Part shown: positions 1-7,423 of the stretch, piece after piece | Layout: every line of letters starts with the position of its first letter | Position numbering within the stretch: the first letter of the stretch is position 1 | Assembly (NCBI GenBank): GCA_030609765.1 | Contig: JAUWTE010000081.1 | Location: forward strand, 1 to 9,740 | Direction of reading: 5' to 3' | Origin: Acidobacteriota bacterium | Lineage (GTDB): Bacteria > Acidobacteriota > UBA890 | DNA length: 9,740 nt | Position numbers and translations under genes: made by a program | Notes under the pieces: model-generated | Database searches by the model: none | What the model saw: only the letters and a program-made list of their open reading frames with translations | What the model was told of the DNA's origin: nothing

Positions 1-87
1 AGAGCAGGCTGCCTGGAACCCGCAAGCTGTCGGAGCTGCACTGCCGATCACCGGCCCCTGGGACCGCTCGTTCGCTTTTTTAACCAT
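1..87 (-). CDS. Possible start of a divergent gene running off the left edge (tentative)
   Basis: On the minus strand an ATG at 87-85 opens a frame that stays open to the left edge (29 codons, beginning MVKKANERSQG). A GGGAG motif lies 8 bases upstream of the ATG, a reasonable ribosome binding site. I recognise no family in so short a piece. In GC-rich DNA an open frame of this length is common by chance, so the support is only the site plus start codon and the divergent layout it would form with the adaptor gene. The same GGGAG is one arm of a short palindrome (90-100), so it could instead be part of a regulatory site. Confidence 0.2.
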   Translation of the reverse strand, partial: MVKKANERSQGPVIGSAAPTACGFQAACS

Positions 88-186
88 TTGGGAGACTCCC
101 GGGGCGGGTGTCCGCACTGAGGGGGTACAATTCGCCAACTCTCGAGATCCGATTCTGAACTCGCAAAACAACAACCCCATAGACTT

Positions 187-1431
187 ATGCCCGGAAACGA
201 TCAGCTCGCGAGCCTGCAGATCGACCGCAGTGAGGAAGACCGGCGCCGAGTCTGGCCGTCGATTCTCGTCGGCGTGCTCCTAGTTGGAGCGGTGGCCACC
301 GTAGCCTGGTTCTGGCTTCTTCGACCTCGCACACCCGAGGTAACGACGGCCGTGGCCCGCGAGGTGCAGATCGGGCAGGAGGCCACGGTGCTGAATGCCT
401 CCGGATACGTCACCGCCCGGCGGCAGGCAACGATCTCCTCGAAGGTAACGGGCCGCATCCTCGATGTGTTGATCGAGGAGGGCATGGAGGTCGAAGAGGG
501 TCAGGTCATGGCGCGCCTGGACGATTCCAACGCTCGAGTGAGCCTCGGCCTGGCCGAGGCCGAGCTGAGAGCGGCGCGGGGCGCACTCAACGAAACCGAG
601 GTGCGGCGCAACGAGGCCGAGGTGGATCTCAATCGCGTCAAGGAGCTTGTTGATCGCCAGGTGTTGAGCCAGGCGCAGCTCGATCGCGCACAGGCCGCCT
701 TCGACTCCCTGGTGGCCCACATCGAGCAGCAGCGGACCCAGATCGAGGTGGCGGCGCAGCGTGTCGCTGTGTGGCACCAGGAAATCGAGGACCGCACCAT
801 CCGGGCGCCTTTTGCCGGCGTCGTCGTTTCAAAAAATGCCCAGCCCGGCGAGATGATCTCTCCGCTGTCGGCTGGCGGCGCATTCACCCGCACGGGCATC
901 GCCACGGTCGTCGACATGTCCTCGCTCGAGATCGAGGTCGACGTCAACGAGAGTTACATCAACCGGGTGAGGGCGGGGCAGGCGGTCGAGGCCACCCTCG
1001 ACGCCTACTCGGATTGGCAGATTCCGGCCCATGTGATTGCCATCGTGCCGACCGCGGATCGCCAGCGGGCGACCGTCAGAGTGCGCATCGGCTTCGAGGA
1101 GCTCGATCCCCGGATCCTGCCCGACATGGGTGTCAAGGTGGCGTTCCGCGAATCCGCTGTGCAGCCGGGTGAGGCGCTGACGGATGAGGGGCAAGCCGGC
1201 TCGCCCCGGCCCGGGGTCGTCGTACCACCTGCGGCCGTACGTAAGGACGGCAGCCGGGACATCGTATTCGTGGTGCAAGACGACGCGGTCGAGCAACGCG
1301 AGGTCACCTTGGGCGATCCGGTCGATCAAGACGTGGTGATCTTGTCCGGATTGGCGGCGGGCGAGAGGGTTGTGGTCGAGGGACCGGCCGATCTGGCGGA
1401 TGGCGATTTGGTGCGAGTGGTCAACCGGTGA
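187..1431 (+). CDS. Periplasmic adaptor subunit of an ABC/RND-type efflux system (HlyD/MacA family)
   Basis: This is a membrane fusion protein that would link an inner-membrane transporter to an outer-membrane channel. Seen in the 414 residues: a short basic cytoplasmic start, one hydrophobic segment at about 24-45, and a first half-lipoyl motif at about 71-113 (ASGYVTARRQ, then VTGRILDVLIEEGMEVEEGQ). A charged coiled-coil hairpin follows at about 116-200, the second half-lipoyl at 205-214 (IRAPFAGVVV), a beta-barrel at about 245-320 and a membrane-proximal domain at about 345-414. Length and order fit MacA-like adaptors. The ATG at 187 is the first possible start after an in-frame stop at 118-120, and it precedes the anchor helix as required. 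No clear Shine-Dalgarno sequence precedes it; the upstream stretch is A/C-rich. A lone TACAAT at 126-131 could be a -10 element but has no convincing -35 partner. It leads an operon with an ABC ATPase and two permeases, so it is more likely MacA-like than an RND partner. The substrate is unknown. Confidence 0.93.
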   Translation: MPGNDQLASLQIDRSEEDRRRVWPSILVGVLLVGAVATVAWFWLLRPRTPEVTTAVAREVQIGQEATVLNASGYVTARRQATISSKVTGRILDVLIEEGMEVEEGQVMARLDDSNARVSLGLAEAELRAARGALNETEVRRNEAEVDLNRVKELVDRQVLSQAQLDRAQAAFDSLVAHIEQQRTQIEVAAQRVAVWHQEIEDRTIRAPFAGVVVSKNAQPGEMISPLSAGGAFTRTGIATVVDMSSLEIEVDVNESYINRVRAGQAVEATLDAYSDWQIPAHVIAIVPTADRQRATVRVRIGFEELDPRILPDMGVKVAFRESAVQPGEALTDEGQAGSPRPGVVVPPAAVRKDGSRDIVFVVQDDAVEQREVTLGDPVDQDVVILSGLAAGERVVVEGPADLADGDLVRVVNR

Positions 1432-1509
1432 AGCGCTGCGGGGCCTGATTCGGCAGGAGATTCACACGAGAGTCAATTGGGCAGTCGAGTTGAGGAGCGA
1501 AGAAACACG

Positions 1510-2208
1510 ATGAGCGAGAACAATGGAGTGCTGGTTCGTGCCACCGGGGTCGATAGGAGTTTCCGACGCGGTGCCGAGAAGATCGAGGTTCTCTCGAAGC
1601 TCGACCTCGAGATCCCCAGCGGAGAGTTCCTCTGTCTGATGGGGCCCTCGGGATCAGGAAAGTCGACGCTGCTGAACTTGATCGGCGGCCTCGATCGACC
1701 AAATGCCAGGACTATCGAGGTGGGTGGCAAGCGCATCGACAATATGTCGGGTCGCAAGTTGGCGTCCTGGCGGGCCCGCCACGTGGGCCTCGTTTTTCAG
1801 TTCTACAACCTTCTTCCCGTGTTGAGCGCGGCGCGCAACGTCGAGCTCCCGCTCCTTCTCACGCCTCTTTCCAAATCGGAGCGCAAGAAACAGGTGGAAA
1901 CGGCGTTGTCGGTCGTTGGCCTCACTCAGCGCGCCAAGCACTACCCGGGAACGCTCTCGGGCGGTGAGCAGCAAAGAGTCGGAATTGCGCGGGCCATCGC
2001 CACCGACCCAACGTTATTGCTGTGCGATGAGCCAACGGGCGACCTGGACCGCAAGTCGGGTGACGAGATCCTCGACCTGCTGGAGGCTCTTTCCAAGGAG
2101 CACGGCAAGACGGTTGTCATGGTAACGCACGACCCGCATGCCGCCGCGCGGGCCGATCGTGTGCTCTACCTCGAGGAGGGCCGGCTGACGTCCGAGGTGC
2201 CGGAATGA
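1510..2208 (+). CDS. ABC transporter ATP-binding protein (MacB/LolD-type, FtsE-like)
   Basis: This is the cytoplasmic ATPase that would drive the two permeases encoded downstream. From the ATG at 1510 the protein has 232 residues, usual for stand-alone ATPases of the MacB/LolD group. Visible motifs: Walker A GPSGSGKST (45-53), Q-loop FQFYNLLP (Q97), signature LSGGEQQRV (149-157), Walker B LLLCDEPTGDLD with D173 and E174, and H-loop His207 in VTHDPH. All catalytic elements are intact. I chose the ATG at 1510 because GAGGAG (1492-1497) lies upstream. An in-frame TTG at 1477 would add 11 residues but would place that site inside the gene. It starts 78 bases after the adaptor gene, and its stop overlaps the next start (ATGA). 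The family includes macrolide/peptide exporters and lipoprotein-release systems. The adaptor gene next to it favours export. Confidence 0.96.
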   Translation: MSENNGVLVRATGVDRSFRRGAEKIEVLSKLDLEIPSGEFLCLMGPSGSGKSTLLNLIGGLDRPNARTIEVGGKRIDNMSGRKLASWRARHVGLVFQFYNLLPVLSAARNVELPLLLTPLSKSERKKQVETALSVVGLTQRAKHYPGTLSGGEQQRVGIARAIATDPTLLLCDEPTGDLDRKSGDEILDLLEALSKEHGKTVVMVTHDPHAAARADRVLYLEEGRLTSEVPE

Positions 2209-3359
2209 AGTACCTGCACCTGATCTGGAGCAATTTGAAGCGCAAGAAGGTCCGGACGACGCTTACCTTGCTGTCGATCCTGATCGCCTTCGTGCTGTTC
2301 GGCTACATGGTCGCCATCAAGACCGCCTTCGACATGGGCGTGAGTGTGGCCGGCGCCGACCGCCTCGTGGTGCGGCACAAGGTATCGATCATCCAGCTCC
2401 TGCCGGAGAGCTACGAGGCCCGGATAGAGGAGATCGACGGGGTGGCCGACGCAACCCACGCCACCTATTTCGGTGGCGTATACCAGAAACCCACCAATTT
2501 CTTCGCCCAGCTGCCGGTCAAGCCCGAGGAGTACATGGCCATGTACCCGGAGTTCATTCTGCCCGAGGAGCAGATGGAAGCATGGCTCAGCACGCGGACG
2601 GGGGCGATTGCCGGTCGCGCCACCGCCGAGAAATACGGATGGGAGGTGGGCGACCGTATCCCCATCCAGGCAACGATTTGGCTTCGGCAAGGCGGCGAGC
2701 AGACGTGGGAATTCGATCTCGTTGGCATCTACGACGGCGCCGAGCAGGCCACCGACACTACACAGTTTCTCTTCCGCTACGATTACTTCGACGAGGCGCG
2801 ACAGATGGGCGGGGGCCAAATCGGCTGGTACCTCGTGCGGGTCGACGATCCTGATCTCGCCGTCCAGGTCGCCGATGCGATCGATGTCGAGTTCGCCAAC
2901 TCCCCGGCAGAAACCAGCGCCGAGACCGAGATGGCCTTTGTGCAGGGGTTCGCCAAGCAGGTCGGCAACATCGGCGCCATCATGGTGGGAGTTCTGAGCG
3001 CTGTGTTCTTCACGATCTTGCTGGTCGCCGGCAACACTATGGCTCAGGCGGTGCGCGAACGTCTCAACGAGATCGGGGTGCTGAAGGCGATCGGCTTCAC
3101 GGACGGCCAGGTGCTGGGCATGGTGTTGGCCGAATCCTGCTTGCTGGCAATCCTGGGAGGCGGCATCGGCCTCGCGCTCGGCTGGTATCTGATTTCTCTC
3201 GGCGATCCCACCGGCGGTGCCCTGCCGATTTTCTATTTCCCGAAAGGTGCACTCGCCATCGGGGCGACCATGGCCATCGGACTTGGATTGGTGGCCGGCA
3301 TTCTGCCCGCGCTGCAGGCCAGTCGCCTGCGTGTCGCTGACGCGCTGAGAAGAGACTAG
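2205..3359 (+). CDS. FtsX-like ABC transporter permease, first of two
   Basis: This is an integral inner-membrane subunit of the exporter. Its 384 residues show the MacB/LolCE (FtsX-like) layout. A membrane segment lies at about 20-40 after a basic NLKRKKVRTTL start, followed by a large periplasmic domain (about 42-255) and three more segments at about 256-277, 304-330 and 348-370. The cytoplasmic loop RERLNEIGVLKAIGF (284-298) and the tail LPALQASRLRVADALR are typical of the family and form the coupling contacts with the ATPase. It lacks the fused ATPase of MacB, which here is the separate gene just upstream with a 4-base overlap, implying translational coupling. A GAGG at 2194-2197 serves as the ribosome binding site. 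The transported substrate cannot be read from the sequence. Confidence 0.93.
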   Translation: MKYLHLIWSNLKRKKVRTTLTLLSILIAFVLFGYMVAIKTAFDMGVSVAGADRLVVRHKVSIIQLLPESYEARIEEIDGVADATHATYFGGVYQKPTNFFAQLPVKPEEYMAMYPEFILPEEQMEAWLSTRTGAIAGRATAEKYGWEVGDRIPIQATIWLRQGGEQTWEFDLVGIYDGAEQATDTTQFLFRYDYFDEARQMGGGQIGWYLVRVDDPDLAVQVADAIDVEFANSPAETSAETEMAFVQGFAKQVGNIGAIMVGVLSAVFFTILLVAGNTMAQAVRERLNEIGVLKAIGFTDGQVLGMVLAESCLLAILGGGIGLALGWYLISLGDPTGGALPIFYFPKGALAIGATMAIGLGLVAGILPALQASRLRVADALRRD

Positions 3360-3385
3360 CTGATGCGCTGCGAAGGAACTGAACG

Positions 3386-4573
3386 ATGAGGTGGCTCTCA
3401 CAAGTTACGTCGATCACGCTCTTTAACCTGCGCTCCATGATGCAGCGCAAGGGGTCCGCGGCCGCGGCGATCTTCGGCATTGCGGGGGTCGTCTTGGTGT
3501 TTGTTGCGGTCCTGTCGATCGCCCAGGGGTTTCGGCACGCGATGACGGCGAGCGGCCGGGAGGACACGGCCATCGTGATGCGCAGTGGCGCCACCAGCGA
3601 GATGATGAGCGGGCTCGCCCGCGAGGAAACCCGCATTATCGCGGAGACGGACGGTGTGGCCCGCAGCTCACTGGGACAGGTTGCGTCACCGGAGTTGTTC
3701 GTCATCATCGACCTGCCCAAGCGCTCCACCAACACGAGTGCAAACGTGCCGCTGCGCGGGGTTGAAGAACCGGCCTTCGAGGTCCGCGATGGCCTGCAGG
3801 TTGTCGAGGGCAGAAGCTTCGCGTGGGGACGTAACGAGGTCATTGTCGGCGTCGGCGCGGCGCGCGAGTTCGCCGGGTTGGATCTCGGTGGCAGCCTCGA
3901 AGTGGCCGGAGAGCAGTGGGCGATCGTCGGCATATTCGAGGACGGCGGCGGTATCTCTGAATCGGAGATCTGGACCGATGCCAGGCTGCTGCAGTCCTCC
4001 TACCGCCGCGGCGACTCCTTCCAAGCCGTGTACGCCAAACTGGAATCGGTGGACAGCTTCTCCGAGTTTAGCGATGAGCTCTCAACCGATCCTCGGGTCA
4101 ATGTCACTGCCACTCGCCAAACCGACTACTACTCCGAGCAGTCGACCATGGTGACCGCCATCATCACCGGGCTCGGCACCCTGATCGCGGTCTTGATGGG
4201 AGTTGGCGCCATTATCGGAGCGTTCAACACTATGTATACAGCCGTTTCCTCGAGAACGCGTGAAATCGCCACGCTGCGGGCGCTGGGCTTCAAGGCGAGC
4301 CCCGTCGTGGTGTCTGTCCTGATCGAATCCGTGGTGTTGGCGGTTATCGGCGGCCTCATAGGCGGAGCAGCCGCCTATCTCGTTTTCGACGGTTTCCGCG
4401 CCGCCACCATCAACTTCCAGAGCTTCAGCCAGGTCGCGTTCACATTTCACGTTACTCCCGCCCTTCTGGTTCAGGGCGCGATCCTTGCCGCGTTCATCGG
4501 GCTCATCGGCGGCCTGGTCCCGGCGATTCACGCCGCACGCATGCCGGTGGCGGCCGCCCTCCGCAAGGTGTGA
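3386..4573 (+). CDS. FtsX-like ABC transporter permease, second of two
   Basis: This is a second permease of 395 residues with the same topology as its neighbour but clearly different sequence. Membrane segments lie at about 26-48, 257-280, 306-334 and 359-381, with a periplasmic domain at about 50-250. The family coupling loop is SSRTREIATLRALGF (288-302) and the tail is VPAIHAARMPVAAALRKV. The two permeases align well only in these conserved parts, so they probably form a heterodimer on the ATPase dimer, comparable in logic to LolC/LolE. The ATG at 3386 has AAGGA (3373-3377) 8 bases upstream. The gene begins 26 bases after the first permease. An ATG at 3363 is out of frame. It is unlikely to be a separate system, because no other ATPase gene is nearby. 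Confidence 0.93.
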   Translation: MRWLSQVTSITLFNLRSMMQRKGSAAAAIFGIAGVVLVFVAVLSIAQGFRHAMTASGREDTAIVMRSGATSEMMSGLAREETRIIAETDGVARSSLGQVASPELFVIIDLPKRSTNTSANVPLRGVEEPAFEVRDGLQVVEGRSFAWGRNEVIVGVGAAREFAGLDLGGSLEVAGEQWAIVGIFEDGGGISESEIWTDARLLQSSYRRGDSFQAVYAKLESVDSFSEFSDELSTDPRVNVTATRQTDYYSEQSTMVTAIITGLGTLIAVLMGVGAIIGAFNTMYTAVSSRTREIATLRALGFKASPVVVSVLIESVVLAVIGGLIGGAAAYLVFDGFRAATINFQSFSQVAFTFHVTPALLVQGAILAAFIGLIGGLVPAIHAARMPVAAALRKV

Positions 4574-4645
4574 AGCAGCTATACGCCCCTGCATGGGCCC
4601 AACTATGATGTTCGCGAGGAACCTGCAAGCGGGAGGAGCGCGACG

Positions 4646-5266
4646 GTGGACTTGCTTGGCTGGCTGTCACTGCTTGGAGCGGCATTGGCCCTGGTCTGTT
4701 TCATCGGGGGCGTGATCGCTCTGCGTCGGCGGCGGCTCGTCGGCACGGCCTTCAGCTTCGTGCTCGGATTGCTGTTTTTGACGCTCGGCGCACTCTTTCT
4801 CACGATCTCGGTCTCCACACAGGGATATCGTGCCCTCACTCTCGAGGAGACAGCGGCGATCATCGAGACGCGGCCCACCGGGGCGCAGCAGTTCGAGGCC
4901 ACGGTGACCTTCGTCGACGGCCGCAGCCAGACATTTCTCGTGGCAGGAGATCAGATCTACGTCGACGCCCACATCTTGAAGTGGAAGCCGATCGTGAACG
5001 TTCTCGGATTGCACACGGCGTATGAGCTGGACCGCATCGGGGGCCGCTACATCGACCTCGAGCAGGAGCGCGTGAGTGAGCGCTCACTGTACTCGCTGAA
5101 ACAGGCGAAGCCGCTCGACATGTTCAGCTTGCGGCAAAGCTACTCTCTGCTCGCACCTCTGCTGGACACCGAGTATGGCTCGGCGACATTCATAGCGGTC
5201 GACGAGCCGGCGACCTTCGAAGTCAGGGTTTCGACAACCGGCCTGCTGATCCGGCCCGGGAGCTAG
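4646..5266 (+). CDS. Conserved two-helix membrane protein of unknown function, linked to the efflux operon
   Basis: The product has 206 residues. It has two hydrophobic segments (about 3-26 and 33-56) joined by a short basic loop RRRRL, then a soluble domain of about 145 residues that should face the periplasm by the positive-inside rule. The soluble part carries motifs VTFVDGRSQTFLVAGDQ, HILKWK, LDRIGGRYIDLEQE and EYGSATF. I recall similar small proteins in gammaproteobacteria that are loosely labelled cation/multidrug efflux pump, but the protein has far too few helices to be a pump by itself. The GTG start at 4646 is supported by GGGAGGAG at 4631-4638, 7 bases upstream. It lies 72 bases after the second permease on the same strand, so it may be co-transcribed and act as an accessory factor. 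That role is inferred only from position. Confidence 0.85.
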   Translation: MDLLGWLSLLGAALALVCFIGGVIALRRRRLVGTAFSFVLGLLFLTLGALFLTISVSTQGYRALTLEETAAIIETRPTGAQQFEATVTFVDGRSQTFLVAGDQIYVDAHILKWKPIVNVLGLHTAYELDRIGGRYIDLEQERVSERSLYSLKQAKPLDMFSLRQSYSLLAPLLDTEYGSATFIAVDEPATFEVRVSTTGLLIRPGS

Positions 5267-5269
5267 CGG

Positions 5270-7216
5270 CTAGGGCCGGGTGATAGGAACGACCCGGTCG
5301 ATCGGCAGGTCGTCGAGCACGTCGAGCACGTCGAAAGCGCTGTCGATGCGGCCGAACGGGGCCGACACCTGAATCCCGACGACGGCATCGTGCACACCAC
5401 GCACCGCCTCACGAGCGATCTCGACGCCCTCGGCGCGGGCGAATTCCTTGCCCTTCTCCTGCGCCGCCGCCATCCGTTTCAGCACCGGGTCGGGCACGTT
5501 GGCGCCCGGTACCTCACTGTTCATGAACTCGGCGTTGCGCAGCGACTGCAGTGGCCAGATTCCGGCCATGATCGGGATCTGGAAATCCTTGGTCAGCTCC
5601 AGCCACTTGAACAGCTTCTCGGGATCGAAGACCGGTTGGGTGATGGCGAACTCCGCCCCCGCCTTCACCTTCCAGCGAAAGCGGGCGAGCTCCTTTTCGA
5701 GATCGATTGCGCCGGGGTTACAGCCCACGCCAATTAGAAACTGGGTGGGCGGGGTAATGGGGTTGCCGCCCAGGTCCGAACCTTGGTTGAAGCGCTTGAC
5801 CAGATTGGTGAGACCGATGGAATCGATGTCGAAGACGGCCGTCGCGTCGGGGTAGTCACCCATCTTGGGCGGGTCTCCGGTGATCAGCAGGATGTTGTGC
5901 AACCCCAGCGCGGCGAGTCCGAGGATGTCTGACATCATGCCGAGCAGATTGCGATCGCGGCAGCAGTAGTGCGGCAACACCTCGATGCCGATTTGATGGC
6001 GGAGCAGCAAGCAGATGGCCTGGTTCGACATCCGGCAGCTCGCCCGCGGGCCGTCGGGAACGTTGATGCAGTCCACGCCTGCCTCGTGCAAGGTCTTAGC
6101 TGAGGCCAAGACCCTGTCGGGCAACCAGCCTCGCGGCGACACCAGCTCGACACTCACAGGAAAGCGCTTGTCGATGATGCGCTGGGCGAGAGAGGACTTG
6201 TCTCGCTGCGGCACCTCCTCGATGCGCTCGGTGCCGGAGACGATCTCGGGCAAATGATCCACGAACTCGAAGGCGCGGGTGCCGGGCACCTGCATACGGA
6301 TGGCATCCCGCATGGCTCGGACGTACTCAGGCGTGGTGCCACAGCAGCCGCCGACCAATCGGGCCCCCGTCTGTACGAAGCGTTTGGCATACTCGGCCAT
6401 GTATTCGGCGCTAGCGAGGTAGATTTGCCGTCCGTCGTGCAGGCGCGGGGCCCCGGCATTCGGCTGCACCGAGATCGGCTTCTCGGTGACGGACAGCATG
6501 CGCTCGAGGGTCTCGAGCATCGGGCGCGGGCCGACCGAGCAGTTCACGCCGATGATGTCCGCGCCCCACTCATCGAGCCGTGAGGCGAACACCTCCGCGG
6601 TCGTACCGTAGAGCGATCGGCCGTCGTCACCGACGGTCATGCTGGCAAGCACTGGAAGGCCGGGCGCTACTTCCTGTGCGGCACGAATCGCCTCGCGCAT
6701 TTCCACCAGGTCGCTGATCGTTTCAATCACGAACAAATCGACGCCACCCTCCAGCAAGCCCCGCATCTGTTCGGCGAACATCTCGCGGGCCTCTCTCTCG
6801 GAGGTCGGGCCGAAGGGCTCGACCCGCAAACCGAGGGGGCCGATACTGCCGGCGACGTGCAGACCCTCGCCGGCTGCTTGTCGCGCCAGGCTCGCTCCCA
6901 CGACATTGATCTGGTGCAACTCTTCCTCGAAACCGTGCTTGCTGAGTTTGTTGCGGTTGGCTCCGAAGGTGTTCGTGGTGATCACTCGCGCTCCAGCCCG
7001 TGCGTATGCCTGGTGGATCTCAGTGACCCCCTTCGCGGCCATCAGGTTGAGCGCGTCGTAGCACTCGTTCAGATAGAAGCCGCGGTTATATAGCTCCGTG
7101 CCGACACCGCCATCGAGCAGTACGACGACTGACTCCTCGAGAGAGTCGAGGAATGGGAGCCGCTCCGCACCTCGGACAGATCCCGCCTGCGTCTCAGGAA
7201 TTTCTTTTTCGCTCAT
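5270..7216 (-). CDS. Bifunctional homocysteine S-methyltransferase / 5,10-methylenetetrahydrofolate reductase
   Basis: This is a cytoplasmic fusion enzyme of 648 residues with the architecture of B. subtilis YitJ (about 610 residues). The N-terminal domain (about 30-305) is a homocysteine methyltransferase barrel: DGGVGTEL (35-42), TNTFGAN (81-87), GVNCSVGP with Cys226, and GGCCGTTPEY with Cys291 and Cys292, the three zinc ligands. The C-terminal domain (about 345-640) is MetF-like: VSVELVSPRG with Glu357, HYCCRDRN (416-423), LLITGDPP (443-450) and FAITQPVFD (523-531). It would reduce methylene-THF to methyl-THF and methylate homocysteine to methionine. The pterin and cobalamin domains of MetH are absent, so the real methyl donor of the first domain is uncertain. 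I chose the ATG at 7216 because GAGG (7224-7227 on the reverse strand) lies 7 bases before it. An upstream ATG at 7366 would add 50 residues with no family resemblance. It ends 3 bases from the 206-residue gene, tail to tail. Confidence 0.95.
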   Translation of the reverse strand: MSEKEIPETQAGSVRGAERLPFLDSLEESVVVLLDGGVGTELYNRGFYLNECYDALNLMAAKGVTEIHQAYARAGARVITTNTFGANRNKLSKHGFEEELHQINVVGASLARQAAGEGLHVAGSIGPLGLRVEPFGPTSEREAREMFAEQMRGLLEGGVDLFVIETISDLVEMREAIRAAQEVAPGLPVLASMTVGDDGRSLYGTTAEVFASRLDEWGADIIGVNCSVGPRPMLETLERMLSVTEKPISVQPNAGAPRLHDGRQIYLASAEYMAEYAKRFVQTGARLVGGCCGTTPEYVRAMRDAIRMQVPGTRAFEFVDHLPEIVSGTERIEEVPQRDKSSLAQRIIDKRFPVSVELVSPRGWLPDRVLASAKTLHEAGVDCINVPDGPRASCRMSNQAICLLLRHQIGIEVLPHYCCRDRNLLGMMSDILGLAALGLHNILLITGDPPKMGDYPDATAVFDIDSIGLTNLVKRFNQGSDLGGNPITPPTQFLIGVGCNPGAIDLEKELARFRWKVKAGAEFAITQPVFDPEKLFKWLELTKDFQIPIMAGIWPLQSLRNAEFMNSEVPGANVPDPVLKRMAAAQEKGKEFARAEGVEIAREAVRGVHDAVVGIQVSAPFGRIDSAFDVLDVLDDLPIDRVVPITRP

Positions 7217-7236
7217 GGAAGATCCTCGAAAACCGG

Positions 7237-7264
7237 ATTCTACACGACCCGCCCCTGGAGTCGA
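7237..7264 (-). promoter_or_regulatory. Candidate sigma70-like promoter for the fused methyltransferase/reductase gene
   Basis: Read on the minus strand, TCGACT (7264-7259) resembles a -35 box (4 of 6 bases). It is followed after 16 bases by TAGAAT (7242-7237), which matches the -10 consensus in 5 of 6 bases. Transcription would start about 14 bases before the ATG at 7216, just ahead of the ribosome binding site. This leaves a very short leader with no room for a riboswitch. The call is based on matches by eye only. Confidence 0.35.
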
Positions 7265-7359
7265 TGGGCCTGCTGCGCTAGAACAGTGTCGAAAGGGATT
7301 CTCAATCGATCGCCGGGCCTTTGGTGAGGGGAGAGGGGCAAGCTGGCTCCAAGTGTCCA

Positions 7360-7395
7360 TTGGCACCGCTTATCATTTGGCACCGCTTATCATTT
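7360..7395. repeat. Perfect tandem duplication of a 17-bp unit upstream of the RidA gene
   Basis: The unit TTGGCACCGCTTATCAT occurs at 7360-7376 and again directly at 7377-7393, followed by two more matching bases (TT). It lies within the 207-base divergent intergenic region (7217-7423), 30 bases before the RidA start. Each unit holds TTGGCA (like a -35 box) and TATCAT (like a -10 box, 5 of 6 bases), but the spacing between them is wrong for a standard promoter either within or across units (5 or 22 bases). The second TATCAT could still act as a -10 with a weak -35. The duplication may double a regulator site. The rest of the intergenic region shows nothing else I can name. Confidence 0.95.
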
Positions 7396-7423
7396 CTAGG
7401 TCTACAGACGTAGGGAGAGCTCG

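Noticed and set aside
52..81. Possible terminator: a weak hairpin (52-66, one mismatch) followed by six T at 76-81
   Set aside because: The stem is short, contains a mismatch and lies nine bases from the T run, so it does not fit an intrinsic terminator.
90..100. Small palindrome GGGAGACTCCC upstream of the adaptor gene
   Set aside because: It is too short to call an operator and may simply reflect local GC content; there is no second copy nearby.
2166..3401. Long antisense open frame of 411 codons opposite the first permease gene
   Set aside because: Its composition (rich in His, Asp, Gln and Arg with no family motif) is typical of the complement of a GC-rich gene, and the + strand frame is a clear FtsX-like permease.
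3097..3933. Antisense open frame of 278 codons across the two permease genes
   Set aside because: It spans the gap between two well-supported + strand genes, is Ser/Arg/Pro-rich with no motif, and is explained as a codon-bias shadow.
4585..4600. Short GCCC/GGGC hairpin after the second permease gene
   Set aside because: A 4-bp stem without a T run does not support a terminator.
5312..5329. Tandem 9-base repeat GTCGAGCAC near the 3' end of the fused enzyme gene
   Set aside because: It encodes a short LDV-type repeat in the C-terminal tail (FDVLDVLDD) and needs no explanation beyond codon reuse.
7217..7366. N-terminal extension of the fused methyltransferase/reductase gene to an ATG at 7366
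   Set aside because: The extra 50 residues are Ser/Pro/Arg-rich with no family resemblance, while the ATG at 7216 has a good ribosome binding site.
7217..7423. Possible SAM or SAH riboswitch ahead of the fused methyltransferase/reductase gene, as known for B. subtilis yitJ
   Set aside because: I could not find the conserved core or paired helices of these classes, and the best promoter leaves only a short leader.
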